This document shows positions 33,267 to 43,049 of a DNA stretch of 64,000 nucleotides, piece by piece. This DNA comes from Lysobacter soli. Its GTDB lineage: Bacteria > Pseudomonadota > Gammaproteobacteria > Xanthomonadales > Xanthomonadaceae. The stretch's first letter is position 1. Each line of letters starts with the position of its first letter. The position numbers were made by a program, and so were the translations under genes. The DNA lies in assembly GCF_003382285.1 (NCBI RefSeq), contig NZ_QTJR01000013.1:1-64000 (forward strand). Direction: 5' to 3'. The notes under the pieces were generated by a model that saw only the letters and a list, made by a program, of their open reading frames with translations, was not told where the DNA came from and ran no database searches.

Positions 33267-33704
33267 TTACTCCTCGACCTTGCCGCCGGCCGCTTCGATC
33301 GCGGCCTTGGCGCCGGCCGTGGCGGCCACGCCCTTCAGCACGAACTTCTTGGTCAGCTCGCCCTTCACCACGATCTTGGCCTGCTTCGCGGTGCTCGGGA
33401 CCAGCTTGGCAGCCTTCAGCGCAGCGAAATCGACGTCGCCGGCCGGCAGCTTGTCCAGCTGGTACAGCAGCACTTCGGCCGTGTCCTTGGACAGCTTCGA
33501 ACGGAAACCGATCTTCGGCAGACGGCGCTGCATCGGCATCTGGCCGCCTTCGAAGCCGGCCTTGATCTTGCCCTTGCCCGAGCGCGCGAACGAGCCCTTG
33601 TGGCCGCGACCCGCGGTCTTGCCCAGGCCGGAACCGATACCGCGACCGACGCGGGTGCGCTCGGTGCGGGCGCCCTCGGCGGGCTGCAGAGTGTTGAGAC
33701 GCAT
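33267..33704 (-). CDS. rplO: 50S ribosomal protein L15
   Basis: 145-residue late-assembly 50S protein. The long Gly/Arg/Lys-rich N-terminal extension ([34 protein letters not shown]) penetrates 23S rRNA. The globular C-terminal half carries [16 protein letters not shown] [20 protein letters not shown] and an Ala/Glu-rich end. It is 5 bp after rpmD and 7 bp before secY in the spc operon. Confidence 0.98.
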   Translation of the reverse strand: MRLNTLQPAEGARTERTRVGRGIGSGLGKTAGRGHKGSFARSGKGKIKAGFEGGQMPMQRRLPKIGFRSKLSKDTAEVLLYQLDKLPAGDVDFAALKAAKLVPSTAKQAKIVVKGELTKKFVLKGVAATAGAKAAIEAAGGKVEE

Positions 33705-33709
33705 CTTGA

Positions 33710-33910
33710 TTACTCCTCGACTCGGACGAGGTAATGGAGCTGATTGATCAGGCCGCGAACCTGCGGGCTGTCCTTCAGTTCACGCACATCGTTGAGCTTG
33801 TTCAGGCCCAGCGCACGCACCGACAGGCGGTGACGCGACTGGGTGCCACGAAGACCCTTGACCAGGCGCACCTTCACGGTGCCGCCGGCGACTGCTTCGT
33901 TCTTAGCCAT
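33710..33910 (-). CDS. rpmD: 50S ribosomal protein L30
   Basis: 66-residue 50S protein. The core [20 protein letters not shown] and [19 protein letters not shown] is the bacterial L30 fold. It overlaps the end of rpsE by 8 nt (rpsE stop TAA within ATGGCTAA), implying translational coupling. Part of the spc operon. Confidence 0.97.
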   Translation of the reverse strand: MAKNEAVAGGTVKVRLVKGLRGTQSRHRLSVRALGLNKLNDVRELKDSPQVRGLINQLHYLVRVEE

Positions 33911-34445
33911 TGATCAGGTCCTCCACCTTCTTGCCACGCTTCGCAGCGATCTTCGCCGGCGAATGCATGTCGGACAGGCCCTTCAGCGTGGCGCGAACCA
34001 GGTTGATCGGGTTGCGCGAACCGACGGCCTTGGCCAGCACGTTCTTCACGCCGACGGCTTCCAGGACGGCGCGCATCGCGCCACCGGCGATCACGCCGGT
34101 ACCTTCGGAGGCGGGCTGCATGAACACGCGGGCAGCGCCGTGGCCGGCCTTGACCGAGTGCCACAGGGTGCCGTTGTTCAGGTCGACGTTCGCCATCGAC
34201 TTGCGGGCGTACTCCATCGACTTCTGGATGGCGACCGGCACTTCGCGCGCCTTGCCGTAACCGAAGCCGACCTTGCCGTTGCCGTCGCCCACCACCGTCA
34301 GCGCGGTGAAGGTGAACTGGCGACCGCCCTTGACGGTCTTGCTGACGCGGTTGACCGCGATCAGCTTCTCGATCATGCCGTCGTCGATCTCTTCGCGGTT
34401 GCGGTCGCGATCACGACCCCGCGGTGCACGTTGTTCTTCTGCCAT
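33903..34445 (-). CDS. rpsE: 30S ribosomal protein S5
   Basis: 180-residue small-subunit protein important for fidelity and spectinomycin response. It starts [20 protein letters not shown]; the longer open frame runs into non-coding spacer. The dsRBD-like half has [19 protein letters not shown], with the KGGR loop intact, so no spectinomycin-resistance change is visible. The second half has [19 protein letters not shown] 161-bp spacer separates it from rplR, longer than elsewhere in the spc operon. Confidence 0.97.
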   Translation of the reverse strand: MAEEQRAPRGRDRDRNREEIDDGMIEKLIAVNRVSKTVKGGRQFTFTALTVVGDGNGKVGFGYGKAREVPVAIQKSMEYARKSMANVDLNNGTLWHSVKAGHGAARVFMQPASEGTGVIAGGAMRAVLEAVGVKNVLAKAVGSRNPINLVRATLKGLSDMHSPAKIAAKRGKKVEDLING

Positions 34446-34606
34446 TTCGATTGCTCGGTAGTTAAGGGATTTGCGGCGTGGCCGCTTATCGTTGTGAGGT
34501 GGTGCGGATGTTTCGCGAACATGGGAATCCATGGTCGCGCCCGGCATTCCCCATGCCGGCGGGCAGAAATCCAGGCGTGGGGACGGATCCCCACGCCTTC
34601 AAGACA

Positions 34607-34960
34607 TCAGAACTGCAGGCCACCTTCGCGGGCGGCGTCAGCCAGGGCCTTGATGCGGCCGTGGTAACGGTAGCCGGAGCGGTCGAACGCGACCTTCTCG
34701 ATGCCGGCAGCCTTCGCCTTCTCGGCGATCATGCGACCGACCTTGGCGGCGGCGTCGGCGTTCTTGCCGTTCTTCAGGCCTTCCATCACGTCGGACTGCA
34801 CGGTCGAAGCCGAAGCCAGGACCTTGGAACCGTCGGAGGTGAAGACCTGGGCGTACAGGTGCTGGCCGGTGCGCAGCACCGACAGGCGCGGCACGCCGAG
34901 TTCGCGGATGTGCGCACGGGTCGACTTGGCGCGGCGCAGGCGGGCGGTGTTCTTGTTCAT
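34607..34960 (-). CDS. rplR: 50S ribosomal protein L18
   Basis: 117-residue 5S rRNA-binding protein. It has the basic N-terminus [20 protein letters not shown] and [15 protein letters not shown], then [20 protein letters not shown] and the conserved ending AAREGGLQF. It lies 29 bp after rplF in the spc operon. Confidence 0.98.
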   Translation of the reverse strand: MNKNTARLRRAKSTRAHIRELGVPRLSVLRTGQHLYAQVFTSDGSKVLASASTVQSDVMEGLKNGKNADAAAKVGRMIAEKAKAAGIEKVAFDRSGYRYHGRIKALADAAREGGLQF

Positions 34961-34989
34961 TTGCGTATCTCCGAAAGCTGAAGCGCCGA

Positions 34990-35517
34990 TTAGGCCTTCT
35001 TGGCTTCCTTGCGGATGATGACTTCGCCGGCGTACTTCACACCCTTGCCCTTGTAGGGCTCCGGCGGACGAACAGCGCGGATCTTGGCAGCGAACTCACC
35101 CACCGCCTGCTTGTCGGCACCGGCGATGACGATTTCGGTCTGTGTCGGCGTGGCGATCGTGATGCCGGCCGGAGCCGCGAGCACGACGGGGTGCGAGAAA
35201 CCCAGCGCCAGGTTCAGGTCCTTGCCCTGCATCGAGGCGCGGTAACCGACGCCGACGAGCTCGAGCTTGCGCTCGAAACCTTCGGAGACGCCCTTGACCA
35301 TGTTGGCCAGGATCGCGCGCAGCGTGCCGGCCAGCGGGATCAGCGCCGCGTCCTCGGAAGAGAACGTGGCGGTACCGTTGTCGACGTTGACGTTGATACC
35401 GGCCGGCTTCGCGACGCTCAGGGTGCCCTTCGGGCCCTTCGCGCTGATCGAATCGGCCTGGATGTTGAGTTCGACGCCCTTCGGGAGGGCGACCGGCTTC
35501 TTGGCAACTCGGGACAT
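34990..35517 (-). CDS. rplF: 50S ribosomal protein L6
   Basis: 175-residue protein near the factor-binding site, made of two similar domains. It starts [20 protein letters not shown]; an in-frame start 13 codons earlier lies inside rpsH and is rejected. [20 protein letters not shown] and SHPVV mark domain 2, and the C-terminal [20 protein letters not shown] is the L6 signature. Confidence 0.97.
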   Translation of the reverse strand: MSRVAKKPVALPKGVELNIQADSISAKGPKGTLSVAKPAGINVNVDNGTATFSSEDAALIPLAGTLRAILANMVKGVSEGFERKLELVGVGYRASMQGKDLNLALGFSHPVVLAAPAGITIATPTQTEIVIAGADKQAVGEFAAKIRAVRPPEPYKGKGVKYAGEVIIRKEAKKA

Positions 35518-35530
35518 GTCTATTCCTCCC

Positions 35531-35929
35531 TTAGGCCACGAAGCACAGGACTTCACCGCCGACGCCCTGCTGGCGCGCCTGCGCGTCGGTCATGATGCCC
35601 TTCGAGGTGGAGATGATGGCGATGCCGAGGCCGCCCAGGACCTTCGGCAGCTTGGCCTTGCCGCGGTACTGGCGCAGACCCGAACGGGAGTAGCGCTCGA
35701 GGCGCTCGATCACCGGCTTGCCTTCGTAGTACTTCAGCGAGATTTCGAGTTCGGACTTGCCGGCGCCGACGTCGGTCACGCGGGAATCCAGGATGTAGCC
35801 CTCGTCCTGCAGAACCTTGGCGATGGCCACCTTGATCTTCGAAGACGGCATCTTCACCGTCTGCTTCCGGACAGCCGCCGCATTCTTGATGCGGACCAGC
35901 ATGTCGGCAATGGGATCAGTCATGCTCAT
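35531..35929 (-). CDS. rpsH: 30S ribosomal protein S8
   Basis: 132-residue primary 16S rRNA-binding protein, [20 protein letters not shown]. The C-terminal [20 protein letters not shown] carries the conserved RNA-binding loop; the end VLCFVA is canonical. In E. coli S8 represses the spc operon at rplE. A 159-bp spacer, partly GC-rich, separates it from rpsN. Confidence 0.97.
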   Translation of the reverse strand: MSMTDPIADMLVRIKNAAAVRKQTVKMPSSKIKVAIAKVLQDEGYILDSRVTDVGAGKSELEISLKYYEGKPVIERLERYSRSGLRQYRGKAKLPKVLGGLGIAIISTSKGIMTDAQARQQGVGGEVLCFVA

Positions 35930-36088
35930 GAATTAATGCACCTATGAGTAGCACCGATATCCGCGGGATTGCGAATTCAGTTGTAGTGCCCGCGGGAACG
36001 TGGAAGTTCCCTACAGGCGCCCCGCCCTGTCGGCCGGGGCCTGACGCGAGCGAGCCGACAAGTCTAGCAGACTTGCCGGCGCCCGGTG

Positions 36089-36394
36089 TTACCAGCTCGC
36101 CTTGCGCAGACCCGGAACGTCGCCGTTCATGGTCGCCTTGCGCAGCATGTTGCGGCCGAGGCCGAACTTGCGATAGACGCCACGCGGACGGCCCGACAGC
36201 TCGCAGCGGTTGCGCTGGCGGCTCGGCGAGGAGTCGCGCGGCAGCTTCTGCAGCTTGGTGACCGCGTCAAGCTTCTCTTCGTACGAAGCGGTCTGGCTGG
36301 AGATGATCTTCTTCAGCGCTTCGCGCTTGGCACCGTGCTGCTTGGCCAGCTTCGCCCGCTTGATCTCGCGGTTGACCATGGAGGTCTTAGCCAT
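36089..36394 (-). CDS. rpsN: 30S ribosomal protein S14
   Basis: 101-residue S14 of the long, zinc-free (C-minus) type: only one Cys in [20 protein letters not shown] and no CxxC pairs. It starts [20 protein letters not shown] and ends [11 protein letters not shown]. No second zinc-type copy is present in the window. Spc operon, 15 bp after rplE. Confidence 0.98.
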   Translation of the reverse strand: MAKTSMVNREIKRAKLAKQHGAKREALKKIISSQTASYEEKLDAVTKLQKLPRDSSPSRQRNRCELSGRPRGVYRKFGLGRNMLRKATMNGDVPGLRKASW

Positions 36395-36409
36395 TGTTCA
36401 ATCCTCGAG

Positions 36410-36952
36410 TTAGTTGCGGAACGGGAAGCGGAAGGCTTCCAGCAGCGCCTTGGCTTCGGCGTCGGTCTTCGCGGTCGTGGTGATCGCGATGTCCATGCCG
36501 CGGATCGCGTCTACGGCGTCGAAGTCGATTTCCGGGAAGATGATCTGTTCCTTGACGCCCATGTTGTAGTTGCCACGGCCATCGAACGAACGACCCGACA
36601 CGCCGCGGAAGTCACGCACGCGCGGCAGCGAGATGTTGATCAGACGGTCGAGGAACTCGAACATGTGGGCGCGACGCAGCGTCACCTTGCAGCCGATCGG
36701 CCAGCCGTCGCGGATCTTGAACGAAGCCACCGACACGCGGGACTTGGTCACGATCGGCTTCTGGCCGGCAATCTTCGTCAGGTCGGCGACCGCGTTCTCC
36801 AGGATCTTCTTGTTCGTCGCGGCTTCGCCGACGCCCATGTTGATCGTGATCTTGGTCAGGCGCGGCACTTCCATCGGGTTCGTGTAACCGAACTTCTTGG
36901 TCAGGGCCGGGACGACTTCGTCCTTGTAGAACTTTTCGAGACGGGTGGTCAT
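36410..36952 (-). CDS. rplE: 50S ribosomal protein L5
   Basis: 180-residue protein of the central protuberance that binds 5S rRNA and contacts P-site t[39 protein letters not shown] and [20 protein letters not shown] are diagnostic. The C-terminal [20 protein letters not shown] is canonical. Spc operon, 11 bp after rplX. Confidence 0.98.
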   Translation of the reverse strand: MTTRLEKFYKDEVVPALTKKFGYTNPMEVPRLTKITINMGVGEAATNKKILENAVADLTKIAGQKPIVTKSRVSVASFKIRDGWPIGCKVTLRRAHMFEFLDRLINISLPRVRDFRGVSGRSFDGRGNYNMGVKEQIIFPEIDFDAVDAIRGMDIAITTTAKTDAEAKALLEAFRFPFRN

Positions 36953-36963
36953 TTCAGCATTCC

Positions 36964-37278
36964 TCAGGCGTCAACCGCCTCACCGCTGGAGCGGAACACA
37001 CGCAGTTTGCGTCCATCCTCCAGCACCTTGAAAGCAATGCGCTCACCCTTGCCGGTGGCCGGGTTGAAGAGCATCACGTTGGAAATGTGGATCGGCGCTT
37101 CGCGCTCGACCACGCCGCCCGGCTGGCCAGCCTGGGGGTTCGGCTTGGTGTGGCGCTTGACGACGTTGATGTTCGACACGACGACCTTCTCGCCGAGCAC
37201 GCGCACCACTTCGCCCTTCTTGCCCTTGTCCTTGCCGGTGGTGACGATCACCTGATCGCCCTTGCGGATACGGTTCAT
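36964..37278 (-). CDS. rplX: 50S ribosomal protein L24
   Basis: 104-residue assembly-initiator protein with an N-terminal KOW motif: [20 protein letters not shown]. The following [20 protein letters not shown] and ISNVMLFNP are typical. It starts MNRIRKGD, after a clear GGAG. Spc operon, 13 bp after rplN. Confidence 0.98.
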   Translation of the reverse strand: MNRIRKGDQVIVTTGKDKGKKGEVVRVLGEKVVVSNINVVKRHTKPNPQAGQPGGVVEREAPIHISNVMLFNPATGKGERIAFKVLEDGRKLRVFRSSGEAVDA

Positions 37279-37291
37279 ATAATTCCTCCGC

Positions 37292-37660
37292 TCAGAGCAC
37301 TTCAGGAGCGAGCGAGACGATCTTCATGAACTTCTCGGTACGCAGCTCGCGGGTCACAGGCCCGAAGATGCGGGTACCGATCGGTTCCTGCTTGTTGTTC
37401 AGGAGCACGGCGGCATTGCCGTCGAAGCGGATCAGCGAACCGTCCGGACGACGCACGCCCTTGCGGGTGCGCACGACGACGGCGTCGTAGACGTCGCCCT
37501 TCTTGACCTTGCCACGCGGGATCGCGTCCTTGACGGTGACCTTGATGATGTCGCCGATGCCGGCATAACGGCGCTTCGAGCCGCCCAGCACCTTGATGCA
37601 CATCACTTCCTTGGCACCGGAGTTGTCAGCCACATCGAGGTAGCTCTGCATCTGGATCAT
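37292..37660 (-). CDS. rplN: 50S ribosomal protein L14
   Basis: 122-residue beta-barrel protein, [40 protein letters not shown] and [20 protein letters not shown] followed by FGPVTREL are diagnostic and line the intersubunit face. First gene of the spc block, but only 14 bp after rpsQ, so S10 and spc genes may be one transcript here. Confidence 0.98.
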   Translation of the reverse strand: MIQMQSYLDVADNSGAKEVMCIKVLGGSKRRYAGIGDIIKVTVKDAIPRGKVKKGDVYDAVVVRTRKGVRRPDGSLIRFDGNAAVLLNNKQEPIGTRIFGPVTRELRTEKFMKIVSLAPEVL

Positions 37661-37674
37661 GACTCAGCCTCCTC

Positions 37675-37944
37675 TTATTCGGCCGCGCGGCTGACGATCT
37701 CAACCACGCTCCAGTTCTTGGTCTTCGACATCGGCGCAATTTCCTTCACCCGCACGACATCGCCTTCCTTGCAGGCGTTGTCGGCGTCGTGGGCGTGGAG
37801 CTTGGTCGAGCGGCGGATGTACTTGCCGTACAGCGCGTGCTTGACCTGGCGCTCGACGAGCACGGTGACGGTCTTGTCCATCTTGTTGCTGACGACCCGG
37901 CCTTCAACCGTGCGGACAGCCTTCTCTGTATTGTTGTCGGTCAT
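37675..37944 (-). CDS. rpsQ: 30S ribosomal protein S17
   Basis: 89-residue OB-fold protein binding the 5' domain of 16S r[43 protein letters not shown] and [20 protein letters not shown] are the S17 blocks. It starts [12 protein letters not shown] at 37944, 10 bp after rpmC, last gene of the classical S10 operon. Confidence 0.97.
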   Translation of the reverse strand: MTDNNTEKAVRTVEGRVVSNKMDKTVTVLVERQVKHALYGKYIRRSTKLHAHDADNACKEGDVVRVKEIAPMSKTKNWSVVEIVSRAAE

Positions 37945-37954
37945 GACAGGGTCC

Positions 37955-38140
37955 TTACTTCTTCTCGCCGAGCAGCATGTTCACGCGAGCGATCTCGCGG
38001 CGCACGCGGCGGGACTCATGGGTCTTGGCGAGCTGGCCCGTGGCCTTCTGCATGCGGAGGGCGAAGCTCTCCTTGTGCAGCTCGGCCAGGTGGGCCTTCA
38101 GTTCGTCGGCCGACTTCTCGCGCAGTTGCTTGAGTTCCAT
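37955..38140 (-). CDS. rpmC: 50S ribosomal protein L29
   Basis: 61-residue two-helix protein near the tunnel exit and trigger-factor site. [20 protein letters not shown] and [17 protein letters not shown] are typical. Its ATG shares one base with the rplP stop (TAATG), a coupling arrangement. Confidence 0.97.
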   Translation of the reverse strand: MELKQLREKSADELKAHLAELHKESFALRMQKATGQLAKTHESRRVRREIARVNMLLGEKK

Positions 38141-38553
38141 TAGCGCACCGTCCGGGTAACGAAAGTGGTGGTCACCGAGAGCTTGGCGGCGGCCAGACGG
38201 AACGCTTCACGCGCCACGTCCTCTGCCACGCCTTCGATCTCGTAAATCATGCGACCGGGCTGGATCTGGGCGACCCAGTACTCGACGTTGCCCTTACCGG
38301 AGCCCATTCGGACTTCGATCGGCTTCTTGGTGATCGGCTTGTCGGGGAACACGCGGATCCACATCTTGCCGCCGCGCTTGACGTAGCGGCTGATGGAACG
38401 ACGCGCGGCCTCGATCTGGCGCGCGGTCAGCTGACCGTGCGCCGTCGCCTTCAGGCCGTACTCGCCGAAGCTGACGGCGTTGCCGTTCCAGCTCAGGCCT
38501 TCATTGCGGCCCTTGTGTACCTTGCGGTACTTGGTTCGCTTGGGTTGCAACAT
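38140..38553 (-). CDS. rplP: 50S ribosomal protein L16
   Basis: 137-residue protein at the A-site tRNA/peptidyl-transferase region. [40 protein letters not shown] and [20 protein letters not shown] are the L16 hallmarks, the last being the loop that reaches tRNA and includes the Arg hydroxylated in some bacteria. 3 bp after rpsC. Confidence 0.98.
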   Translation of the reverse strand: MLQPKRTKYRKVHKGRNEGLSWNGNAVSFGEYGLKATAHGQLTARQIEAARRSISRYVKRGGKMWIRVFPDKPITKKPIEVRMGSGKGNVEYWVAQIQPGRMIYEIEGVAEDVAREAFRLAAAKLSVTTTFVTRTVR

Positions 38554-38556
38554 GGC

Positions 38557-39285
38557 TTAGTCCCTCGCCTCGCGGTTGGCGCGCGCCGGACGGGCCGGAC
38601 GCTCGCTGCGCTCTGCACGCGGCGCTTCTTCCTGCTTCTCCTGGCCCACCTGCGAGAAGTCGAACACCTCGCCCTTGTAGATCCAGACCTTGATGCCGAT
38701 GATGCCGTAGGTCGTCTTGGCTTCAGCGAAGCCGTAGTCGATGTCGGCACGCAGCGTGTGCAGCGGCACGCGACCTTCGCGGTACCACTCCGAACGCGCG
38801 ATTTCCGCACCGTTCAGACGACCACCAACGTTGACCTTGATGCCCAGGGCGCCCAGGCGCATCGCATTGCCCACGGCGCGCTTCATCGCGCGACGGAACA
38901 TGATGCGGCGCTCGAGCTGCTGCGCGATCGACTCGGCGACCAGCTGCGCGTCGAGTTCCGGCTTGCGGACCTCGGTGACGTTGATGTGCGCCGGAACGCC
39001 CATCACGTCGCTCACTTCCTTGCGCAGCTTCTCGATGTCCTCGCCGCGCTTGCCGATCACCACGCCCGGGCGGGCGGTGTGGATCGTCACGCGGGCGTTG
39101 TTCGCCGGACGCTCGATGAAGATCTTCGAGATGCCGGCCTGAGCCAGCTTCTTGCGCAGCAGATCACGGACCTTCAGGTCCGCCGCCAGGAATCCGGCGT
39201 ACTGCTTCTTGTTGGCAAACCACTTGGAGTTCCAGTCCTTGGCGATGCCCAGGCGGATGCCGGTGGGATGTACTTTATGACCCAT
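38557..39285 (-). CDS. rpsC: 30S ribosomal protein S3
   Basis: 242-residue head protein lining the mRNA entry tunnel. [20 protein letters not shown], then the KH type-2 domain with [20 protein letters not shown], then the C-terminal domain with [20 protein letters not shown]. The tail (about 215-242) is Arg/Glu-rich ([20 protein letters not shown]), as in other Xanthomonadaceae. Confidence 0.98.
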   Translation of the reverse strand: MGHKVHPTGIRLGIAKDWNSKWFANKKQYAGFLAADLKVRDLLRKKLAQAGISKIFIERPANNARVTIHTARPGVVIGKRGEDIEKLRKEVSDVMGVPAHINVTEVRKPELDAQLVAESIAQQLERRIMFRRAMKRAVGNAMRLGALGIKVNVGGRLNGAEIARSEWYREGRVPLHTLRADIDYGFAEAKTTYGIIGIKVWIYKGEVFDFSQVGQEKQEEAPRAERSERPARPARANREARD

Positions 39286-39299
39286 TGTCTGACTCCGCC

Positions 39300-39635
39300 T
39301 TACTTGCCCGCGCCCACAACCACAGTGATGTGGCTGGTGCGCTTGAGGATGCGGGTGCCGCGGCCCTTCGCACGCGCCATGAAGCGCTTCAGTGCGGGAC
39401 CCTCGTCCACCATGATGGTCTTGACCTTGAGCTCGTCGATGTCGGCGCCCTGGTTGTTCTCGGCGTTGGCAATCGCGGACTCCACCACCTTCTTGATCAG
39501 GTGGGCAGCCTTCTTGTCCGAGAACTTCAGCAGGTTGACGGCGCGCTCGGCCGACAGACCACGCACCTGGTCAGCGACCAGGCGGGCCTTCTGCGGGGAG
39601 ATGCGCGCGGTGCGCAGGATGGCTTTCGCTTCCAT
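39300..39635 (-). CDS. rplV: 50S ribosomal protein L22
   Basis: 111-residue protein whose beta-hairpin lines the exit tunnel. [20 protein letters not shown] and [20 protein letters not shown] are diagnostic; the latter is the tunnel hairpin, with no visible macrolide-resistance change. The ATG at 39635 ([10 protein letters not shown]) is chosen over the one two codons earlier because AAGGAG is directly adjacent to the earlier ATG and correctly spaced (6 nt) for this one. Confidence 0.96.
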   Translation of the reverse strand: MEAKAILRTARISPQKARLVADQVRGLSAERAVNLLKFSDKKAAHLIKKVVESAIANAENNQGADIDELKVKTIMVDEGPALKRFMARAKGRGTRILKRTSHITVVVGAGK

Positions 39636-39645
39636 GGTCATCTCC

Positions 39646-39915
39646 TTACTTGCCCGACTTCTTGTCGCCGCCGTGACCCTTGAACGTACGGGTCAGGGCG
39701 AATTCGCCAAGCTTGTGGCCAACCATGTTTTCGTTGACCAACACCGGGATGTGGTTCTTGCCGTTGTGCACCGCGATGGTGAAACCCACCATCTCCGGCA
39801 GCACCATCGAGCGACGCGACCAGGTCTTGATCGGCTTCTTGTTGTTGCCCGCGGTCTCCACCTTCTTCATCAGGTGGTGGTCGACGAACGGGCCTTTCTT
39901 CAGTGAACGTGCCAT
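39646..39915 (-). CDS. rpsS: 30S ribosomal protein S19
   Basis: 89-residue head protein forming an intersubunit bridge with L5. [40 protein letters not shown] and [20 protein letters not shown] are nearly invariant in bacteria. S10 operon, 6 bp after rplB. Confidence 0.98.
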   Translation of the reverse strand: MARSLKKGPFVDHHLMKKVETAGNNKKPIKTWSRRSMVLPEMVGFTIAVHNGKNHIPVLVNENMVGHKLGEFALTRTFKGHGGDKKSGK

Positions 39916-39921
39916 GGCCGA

Positions 39922-40749
39922 TTAGCTCCTGCGATCGCGCACGATGAACTGCTGGGTGCGCTTGTTCTTGCGGGTCTTGTAACCCTTGGTCGGCACACCC
40001 CACGGGGTGACCGGATGCGGGTTACCCTGGCCGGCCTTGGCCTCACCACCGCCGTGCGGGTGGTCGACCGGGTTCATGGCCGCACCGCGGACGGTCGGCT
40101 TGATGCCGCGCCAACGCGCCGCACCGGCCTTGCCCAGCTTCTCGAGGTTGTGCTCGTCGTTGCCGACTTCGCCGATGGTGGCGCGGCACTCGGCCGGCAC
40201 CTTGCGCATTTCGCCGGAGCGAAGACGCAGCGTGGCGTAGCCCTGCTCGCGAGCGACCAGATAGGCGCTGGCGCCGGCCGCGCGGGCCAGCTGGGCGCCC
40301 TTGCCCGGCTTCATTTCGACGCAGCACACCGTCGTACCGACCGGAACGTTGGTCAGCGGGAGCGTGTTGCCCACGCGGATCGGGGCGTCACGGCCCGCGA
40401 TCACCTGGTCGCCATCCTTCAGGCCCTTCGGGGCGATGATGTAACGGCGCTCACCGTCGACGTAGCACAGCAGCGCGATGTGCGCGGTGCGGTTCGGATC
40501 GTATTCAATGCGTTCGACACGGGCGGGGATGCCCTCCTTGTCGCGCTTGAAATCGATGATGCGGTAGTGCTGCTTGTGACCACCACCGATGTGACGGGTG
40601 GTGATACGGCCGTGGTGGTTACGACCGCCGGTCTTGCCCTGCTTCTCGACGAGCGCCGCGTGCGGCGCGCCCTTGTGCAGGCCCGGGGTCACCACGCGAA
40701 CCGCGCTGCGGCGGCCGGCGGAGGTGGGCTTGAAAGTCATCAATGCCAT
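39922..40749 (-). CDS. rplB: 50S ribosomal protein L2
   Basis: 275-residue core protein needed for subunit association and peptidyl-transferase function. The OB and SH3-like domains are intact; [20 protein letters not shown] contains the essential His of the HPHGGG loop near the active centre. [15 protein letters not shown] at the N-terminus is typical. S10 operon. Confidence 0.98.
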   Translation of the reverse strand: MALMTFKPTSAGRRSAVRVVTPGLHKGAPHAALVEKQGKTGGRNHHGRITTRHIGGGHKQHYRIIDFKRDKEGIPARVERIEYDPNRTAHIALLCYVDGERRYIIAPKGLKDGDQVIAGRDAPIRVGNTLPLTNVPVGTTVCCVEMKPGKGAQLARAAGASAYLVAREQGYATLRLRSGEMRKVPAECRATIGEVGNDEHNLEKLGKAGAARWRGIKPTVRGAAMNPVDHPHGGGEAKAGQGNPHPVTPWGVPTKGYKTRKNKRTQQFIVRDRRS

Positions 40750-40759
40750 GGGTCTTTCC

Positions 40760-41056
40760 TCAGGCCTTGGCCATCACGTCGATCGACTGGCCTTCGGCCA
40801 GCGTCACGTACGCCTTGCGCCAGCTGCCGCGGCTACCGGCGCGAAAACGGAAGGACTTGTTCTTGCCCTTGACGTTCACGACGTTGACCGCTTCAACCTT
40901 CACTTCGAACAGCTTTTCCACGGCGACCTTGATGTCGGCCTTGGTAGCGTCCGTCGCGACTTCGAAGACGTACTGGTTGGAAACTTCCTGCAGACGGGCG
41001 GTCTTTTCGGACACGCGCGGCGCACGGATGATGTTGTAGAGCTTGGCCTCGTTCAT
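40760..41056 (-). CDS. rplW: 50S ribosomal protein L23
   Basis: 98-residue tunnel-exit protein that docks trigger factor and [23 protein letters not shown] and [20 protein letters not shown] are typical. The ATG at 41056 overlaps the rplD stop (ATGA) and has GAGGAG 8 nt upstream; a GTG three codons earlier is less well placed. Confidence 0.97.
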   Translation of the reverse strand: MNEAKLYNIIRAPRVSEKTARLQEVSNQYVFEVATDATKADIKVAVEKLFEVKVEAVNVVNVKGKNKSFRFRAGSRGSWRKAYVTLAEGQSIDVMAKA

Positions 41057-41658
41057 GCCAGCCACTCCTCGATCTTCTTGACCGCGTCGGCGGTGACCAC
41101 GACCGAGTCGGCGCCCACGAGGGAAACCGGATCCAGGCCCTGGACGTCACGCACTTCGACGTACGGCAGGTTGCGCGCCGAGAGGTACAGGTTCTCGGTG
41201 GCGTCTTCGGTGACGATCAGCGGACGACGACCGACTTCCAGGCCCTTCAGCTTGGAGATCAGGCCGGAGGTCTTCGGAGCGTCCAGATCGAACGACTCGA
41301 CAACCTTGATGCGGCCCTGGCGGTTCAGCTCGGACAGGATCGCGGCGATCGCGGCGCGGTACATCTTGCGGTTGACCTTCTGCGCGAAGCTGCGCGGCTT
41401 GGCCGCGAAGGTCACGCCGCCGCCGACGAAGATCGGAGCCGTCAGCGCGCCATGACGCGCACCGCCGCCCTTCTGCTTCTTCGACTTCTTGGTCGTACCG
41501 TTGACTTCAGAACGGGTCTTCTGCGCCTTGGTGCCGGCGCGACCGGCGTTGCGATACGCAACGACAACCTGGTGGACCAGGTCTTCGCTGAATTCGCGGC
41601 CGAAGATCGCGTCGGAAACCGACACAGTCTTGCTGCTGTTGGTGATGGCGAGTTCCAT
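41053..41658 (-). CDS. rplD: 50S ribosomal protein L4
   Basis: 201-residue protein with an extended loop ([20 protein letters not shown]) reaching into the exit tunnel. In E. coli L4 also represses the S10 operon by attenuation and translation block at the rpsJ leader; a matching attenuator is present at 42757-42789. The start [12 protein letters not shown] at 41658 is preferred over an ATG two codons earlier that is only 2 nt from the AAGGAG. Confidence 0.96.
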   Translation of the reverse strand: MELAITNSSKTVSVSDAIFGREFSEDLVHQVVVAYRNAGRAGTKAQKTRSEVNGTTKKSKKQKGGGARHGALTAPIFVGGGVTFAAKPRSFAQKVNRKMYRAAIAAILSELNRQGRIKVVESFDLDAPKTSGLISKLKGLEVGRRPLIVTEDATENLYLSARNLPYVEVRDVQGLDPVSLVGADSVVVTADAVKKIEEWLA

Positions 41659-41670
41659 CGTCATCTCTCC

Positions 41671-42324
41671 TTATGCCTTGCTCGAGGGACGCACGATGAC
41701 GTCGCCACCCGGCGCACCCGGCACGGCACCCTTGATGGCGATCAGGCCGCGCTCGGCGTCGACCTTCACCACTTCCAGGCGCTGCGTGGTCTGGGTTTCG
41801 TCGCCCATGTGGCCGGACATCTTCTTGCCCGGGAACACACGGCCCGGCGTCTGGCGCTGGCCGATGGAGCCCGGCGAACGGTGCGACAGCGAGTTACCGT
41901 GCGTCGCGTCGCCCATCGTGAAGTTCCAGCGCTTGATCGTGCCCTGGAAGCCCTTGCCCTTCGTCACGCCCTGGACGTCGACCAGCTGGCCGGCGCTGAA
42001 GATGTCGGCCTTGATCTCGCCGCCCACTTCAAAGCCACCGATCTGGTCGGCTTCCACGCGCAGCTCCCACAGGCCACGACCGGCTTCGACCTTCGCCTTG
42101 GCGAGGTGACCGGCTTCCGGCTTGTTGACGAGCGCGGCGCGGCGCACGCCGACGGTGACCTGCACGGCGCTGTAGCCGTCGGTGTCGTCGGTCTTGATCT
42201 GGGTGATGCGGTTCGGGGTCGCTTCGATCAGCGTCACCGGAACCGACTTGCCGTCTTCAGTGAAGAAACGGCTCATGCCGGCCTTGCGACCGACGATGCC
42301 CAACGAATACTTCTTCGCGGTCAT
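41671..42324 (-). CDS. rplC: 50S ribosomal protein L3
   Basis: 217-residue early-assembly protein near the peptidyl-transferase centre. [20 protein letters not shown], then [20 protein letters not shown] and [20 protein letters not shown] are the L3 signature; the last holds the Gln methylated by PrmB in relatives. S10 operon, 10 bp after rpsJ. Confidence 0.98.
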   Translation of the reverse strand: MTAKKYSLGIVGRKAGMSRFFTEDGKSVPVTLIEATPNRITQIKTDDTDGYSAVQVTVGVRRAALVNKPEAGHLAKAKVEAGRGLWELRVEADQIGGFEVGGEIKADIFSAGQLVDVQGVTKGKGFQGTIKRWNFTMGDATHGNSLSHRSPGSIGQRQTPGRVFPGKKMSGHMGDETQTTQRLEVVKVDAERGLIAIKGAVPGAPGGDVIVRPSSKA

Positions 42325-42334
42325 GGTGGGAGCC

Positions 42335-42646
42335 TCAGGTCAGCTTGATCTGGACGTCGACGCCAGCCGCGAGTTCGAGCTTCATCAGCGCGTCCACGGT
42401 CTTGTCGTTCGGATCGACGATGTCGAGCACGCGCTTGTGCGTGCGGGTCTCGTACTGGTCGCGCGCGTCCTTGTCGGCGTGCGGCGAAACGAGAATGGTG
42501 TAGCGCTCGATCTTGGTCGGCAGCGGAATCGGGCCCTTGACCTGGGCACCGGTGCGCTTAGCCGTCTCGACGATCTCGCTGGCCGAGCGGTCGATCAGGC
42601 GATGATCGTACGCTTTGAGCCGGATTCGGATCTTTTGGTCCGCCAT
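42335..42646 (-). CDS. rpsJ: 30S ribosomal protein S10 / NusE
   Basis: 103-residue head protein that also acts as NusE, the partner of NusB at boxA in antitermination. [20 protein letters not shown] and [20 protein letters not shown] are the conserved blocks. It starts [10 protein letters not shown] at 42646 after an AAGGA. First gene of the S10 operon, with a leader of about 310 nt carrying several signals described separately. Confidence 0.98.
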   Translation of the reverse strand: MADQKIRIRLKAYDHRLIDRSASEIVETAKRTGAQVKGPIPLPTKIERYTILVSPHADKDARDQYETRTHKRVLDIVDPNDKTVDALMKLELAAGVDVQIKLT

Positions 42647-42659
42647 GACGGAATTCCTT

Positions 42660-42672
42660 GGTTAAAAGAGCG
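42660..42672 (-). promoter_or_regulatory. boxA-like sequence before rpsJ
   Basis: On the minus strand CGCTCTTTTAACC lies 13-26 nt before the rpsJ start. It matches the E. coli rrn boxA (TGCTCTTTAACA) over GCTCTTT and AAC with one extra T. boxA RNA is bound by NusB-S10. Confidence 0.5.
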
Positions 42673-42756
42673 ACGGGCCGGCCTCTGGGTGTGCCGTACC
42701 CCTGAAAAATGCAAATACCCCGGAGCTGCACCCTCGCCCCGGAGCTTCCATGCCTC

Positions 42757-42789
42757 AAAAAACAAGGCAGACCGGTTACCCGGCCCGCC
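42757..42789 (-). terminator. Attenuator-like terminator in the rpsJ leader
   Basis: On the minus strand GGCGGGCCGG pairs with CCGGTCTGCC (10 bp, two G-U pairs) around a GUAA tetraloop and is followed by TTGTTTTTTG. It sits roughly 170 nt after the predicted start site and 110 nt before rpsJ, similar in layout to the E. coli S10-leader attenuator at which L4 and NusA act. Confidence 0.75.
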
Positions 42790-42888
42790 CAGACGGAGTA
42801 GAACGCACGAAGAGCCCCGTTTAGCGTTCCTTGGAAGCCCGAAGGCCCGGAACGTACGGAGCGCGCCGTGCGACATGTCCCTGTCTGG

Positions 42889-42953
42889 CGAACACGAGGC
42901 GCTTCCTGCACCTCATTTCGCTGGTTGCGGCCCCTTCCCGAAGGAAAGCGCCG
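42889..42953 (-). ncRNA. Shared leader element, rpsJ copy (candidate cis-regulatory RNA)
   Basis: On the minus strand the element reads, in order: CGGCGCTTTC, a UUCG-capped hairpin (UUCC-UUCG-GGAA), CCAG, CGAAATGAGGT, a short loop containing GCA and GGA, and GCGCCTCGTGTTCG. CGAA-TGAGG can pair with CCTCG-TTCG. The same blocks occur in the rpsL leader at 47683-47754. It lies just downstream of the rpsJ promoter and upstream of the attenuator. Confidence 0.65.
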
Positions 42954-42965
42954 CAGTGGTCGTGC

Positions 42966-42995
42966 ATTCTAACCGGATATCCACAGCCTGTGCAA
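42966..42995 (-). promoter_or_regulatory. Promoter of the S10 operon
   Basis: Minus-strand -35 TTGCAC (42990-42995) and -10 TAGAAT (42966-42971) with 18-bp spacing. It lies after the tuf terminator and about 320 bp before rpsJ. The region 42647-43016 otherwise holds the leader signals listed and no gene. Confidence 0.75.
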
Positions 42996-43016
42996 GCACG
43001 GGGTCCGACAAGACTA

Positions 43017-43043
43017 AAGCCCGGCGCGCGAGGCGCCGGGCTT
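43017..43043 (-). terminator. Terminator after the str-operon tuf gene
   Basis: AAGCCCGGCGC (43017-43027) pairs over 11 bp with 43033-43043. Minus-strand sequence after it is TAGTCTTGT, a weak T-tract. It ends the rpsL-rpsG-fusA-tuf operon. Confidence 0.8.
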
Positions 43044-43049
43044 CGTTCA

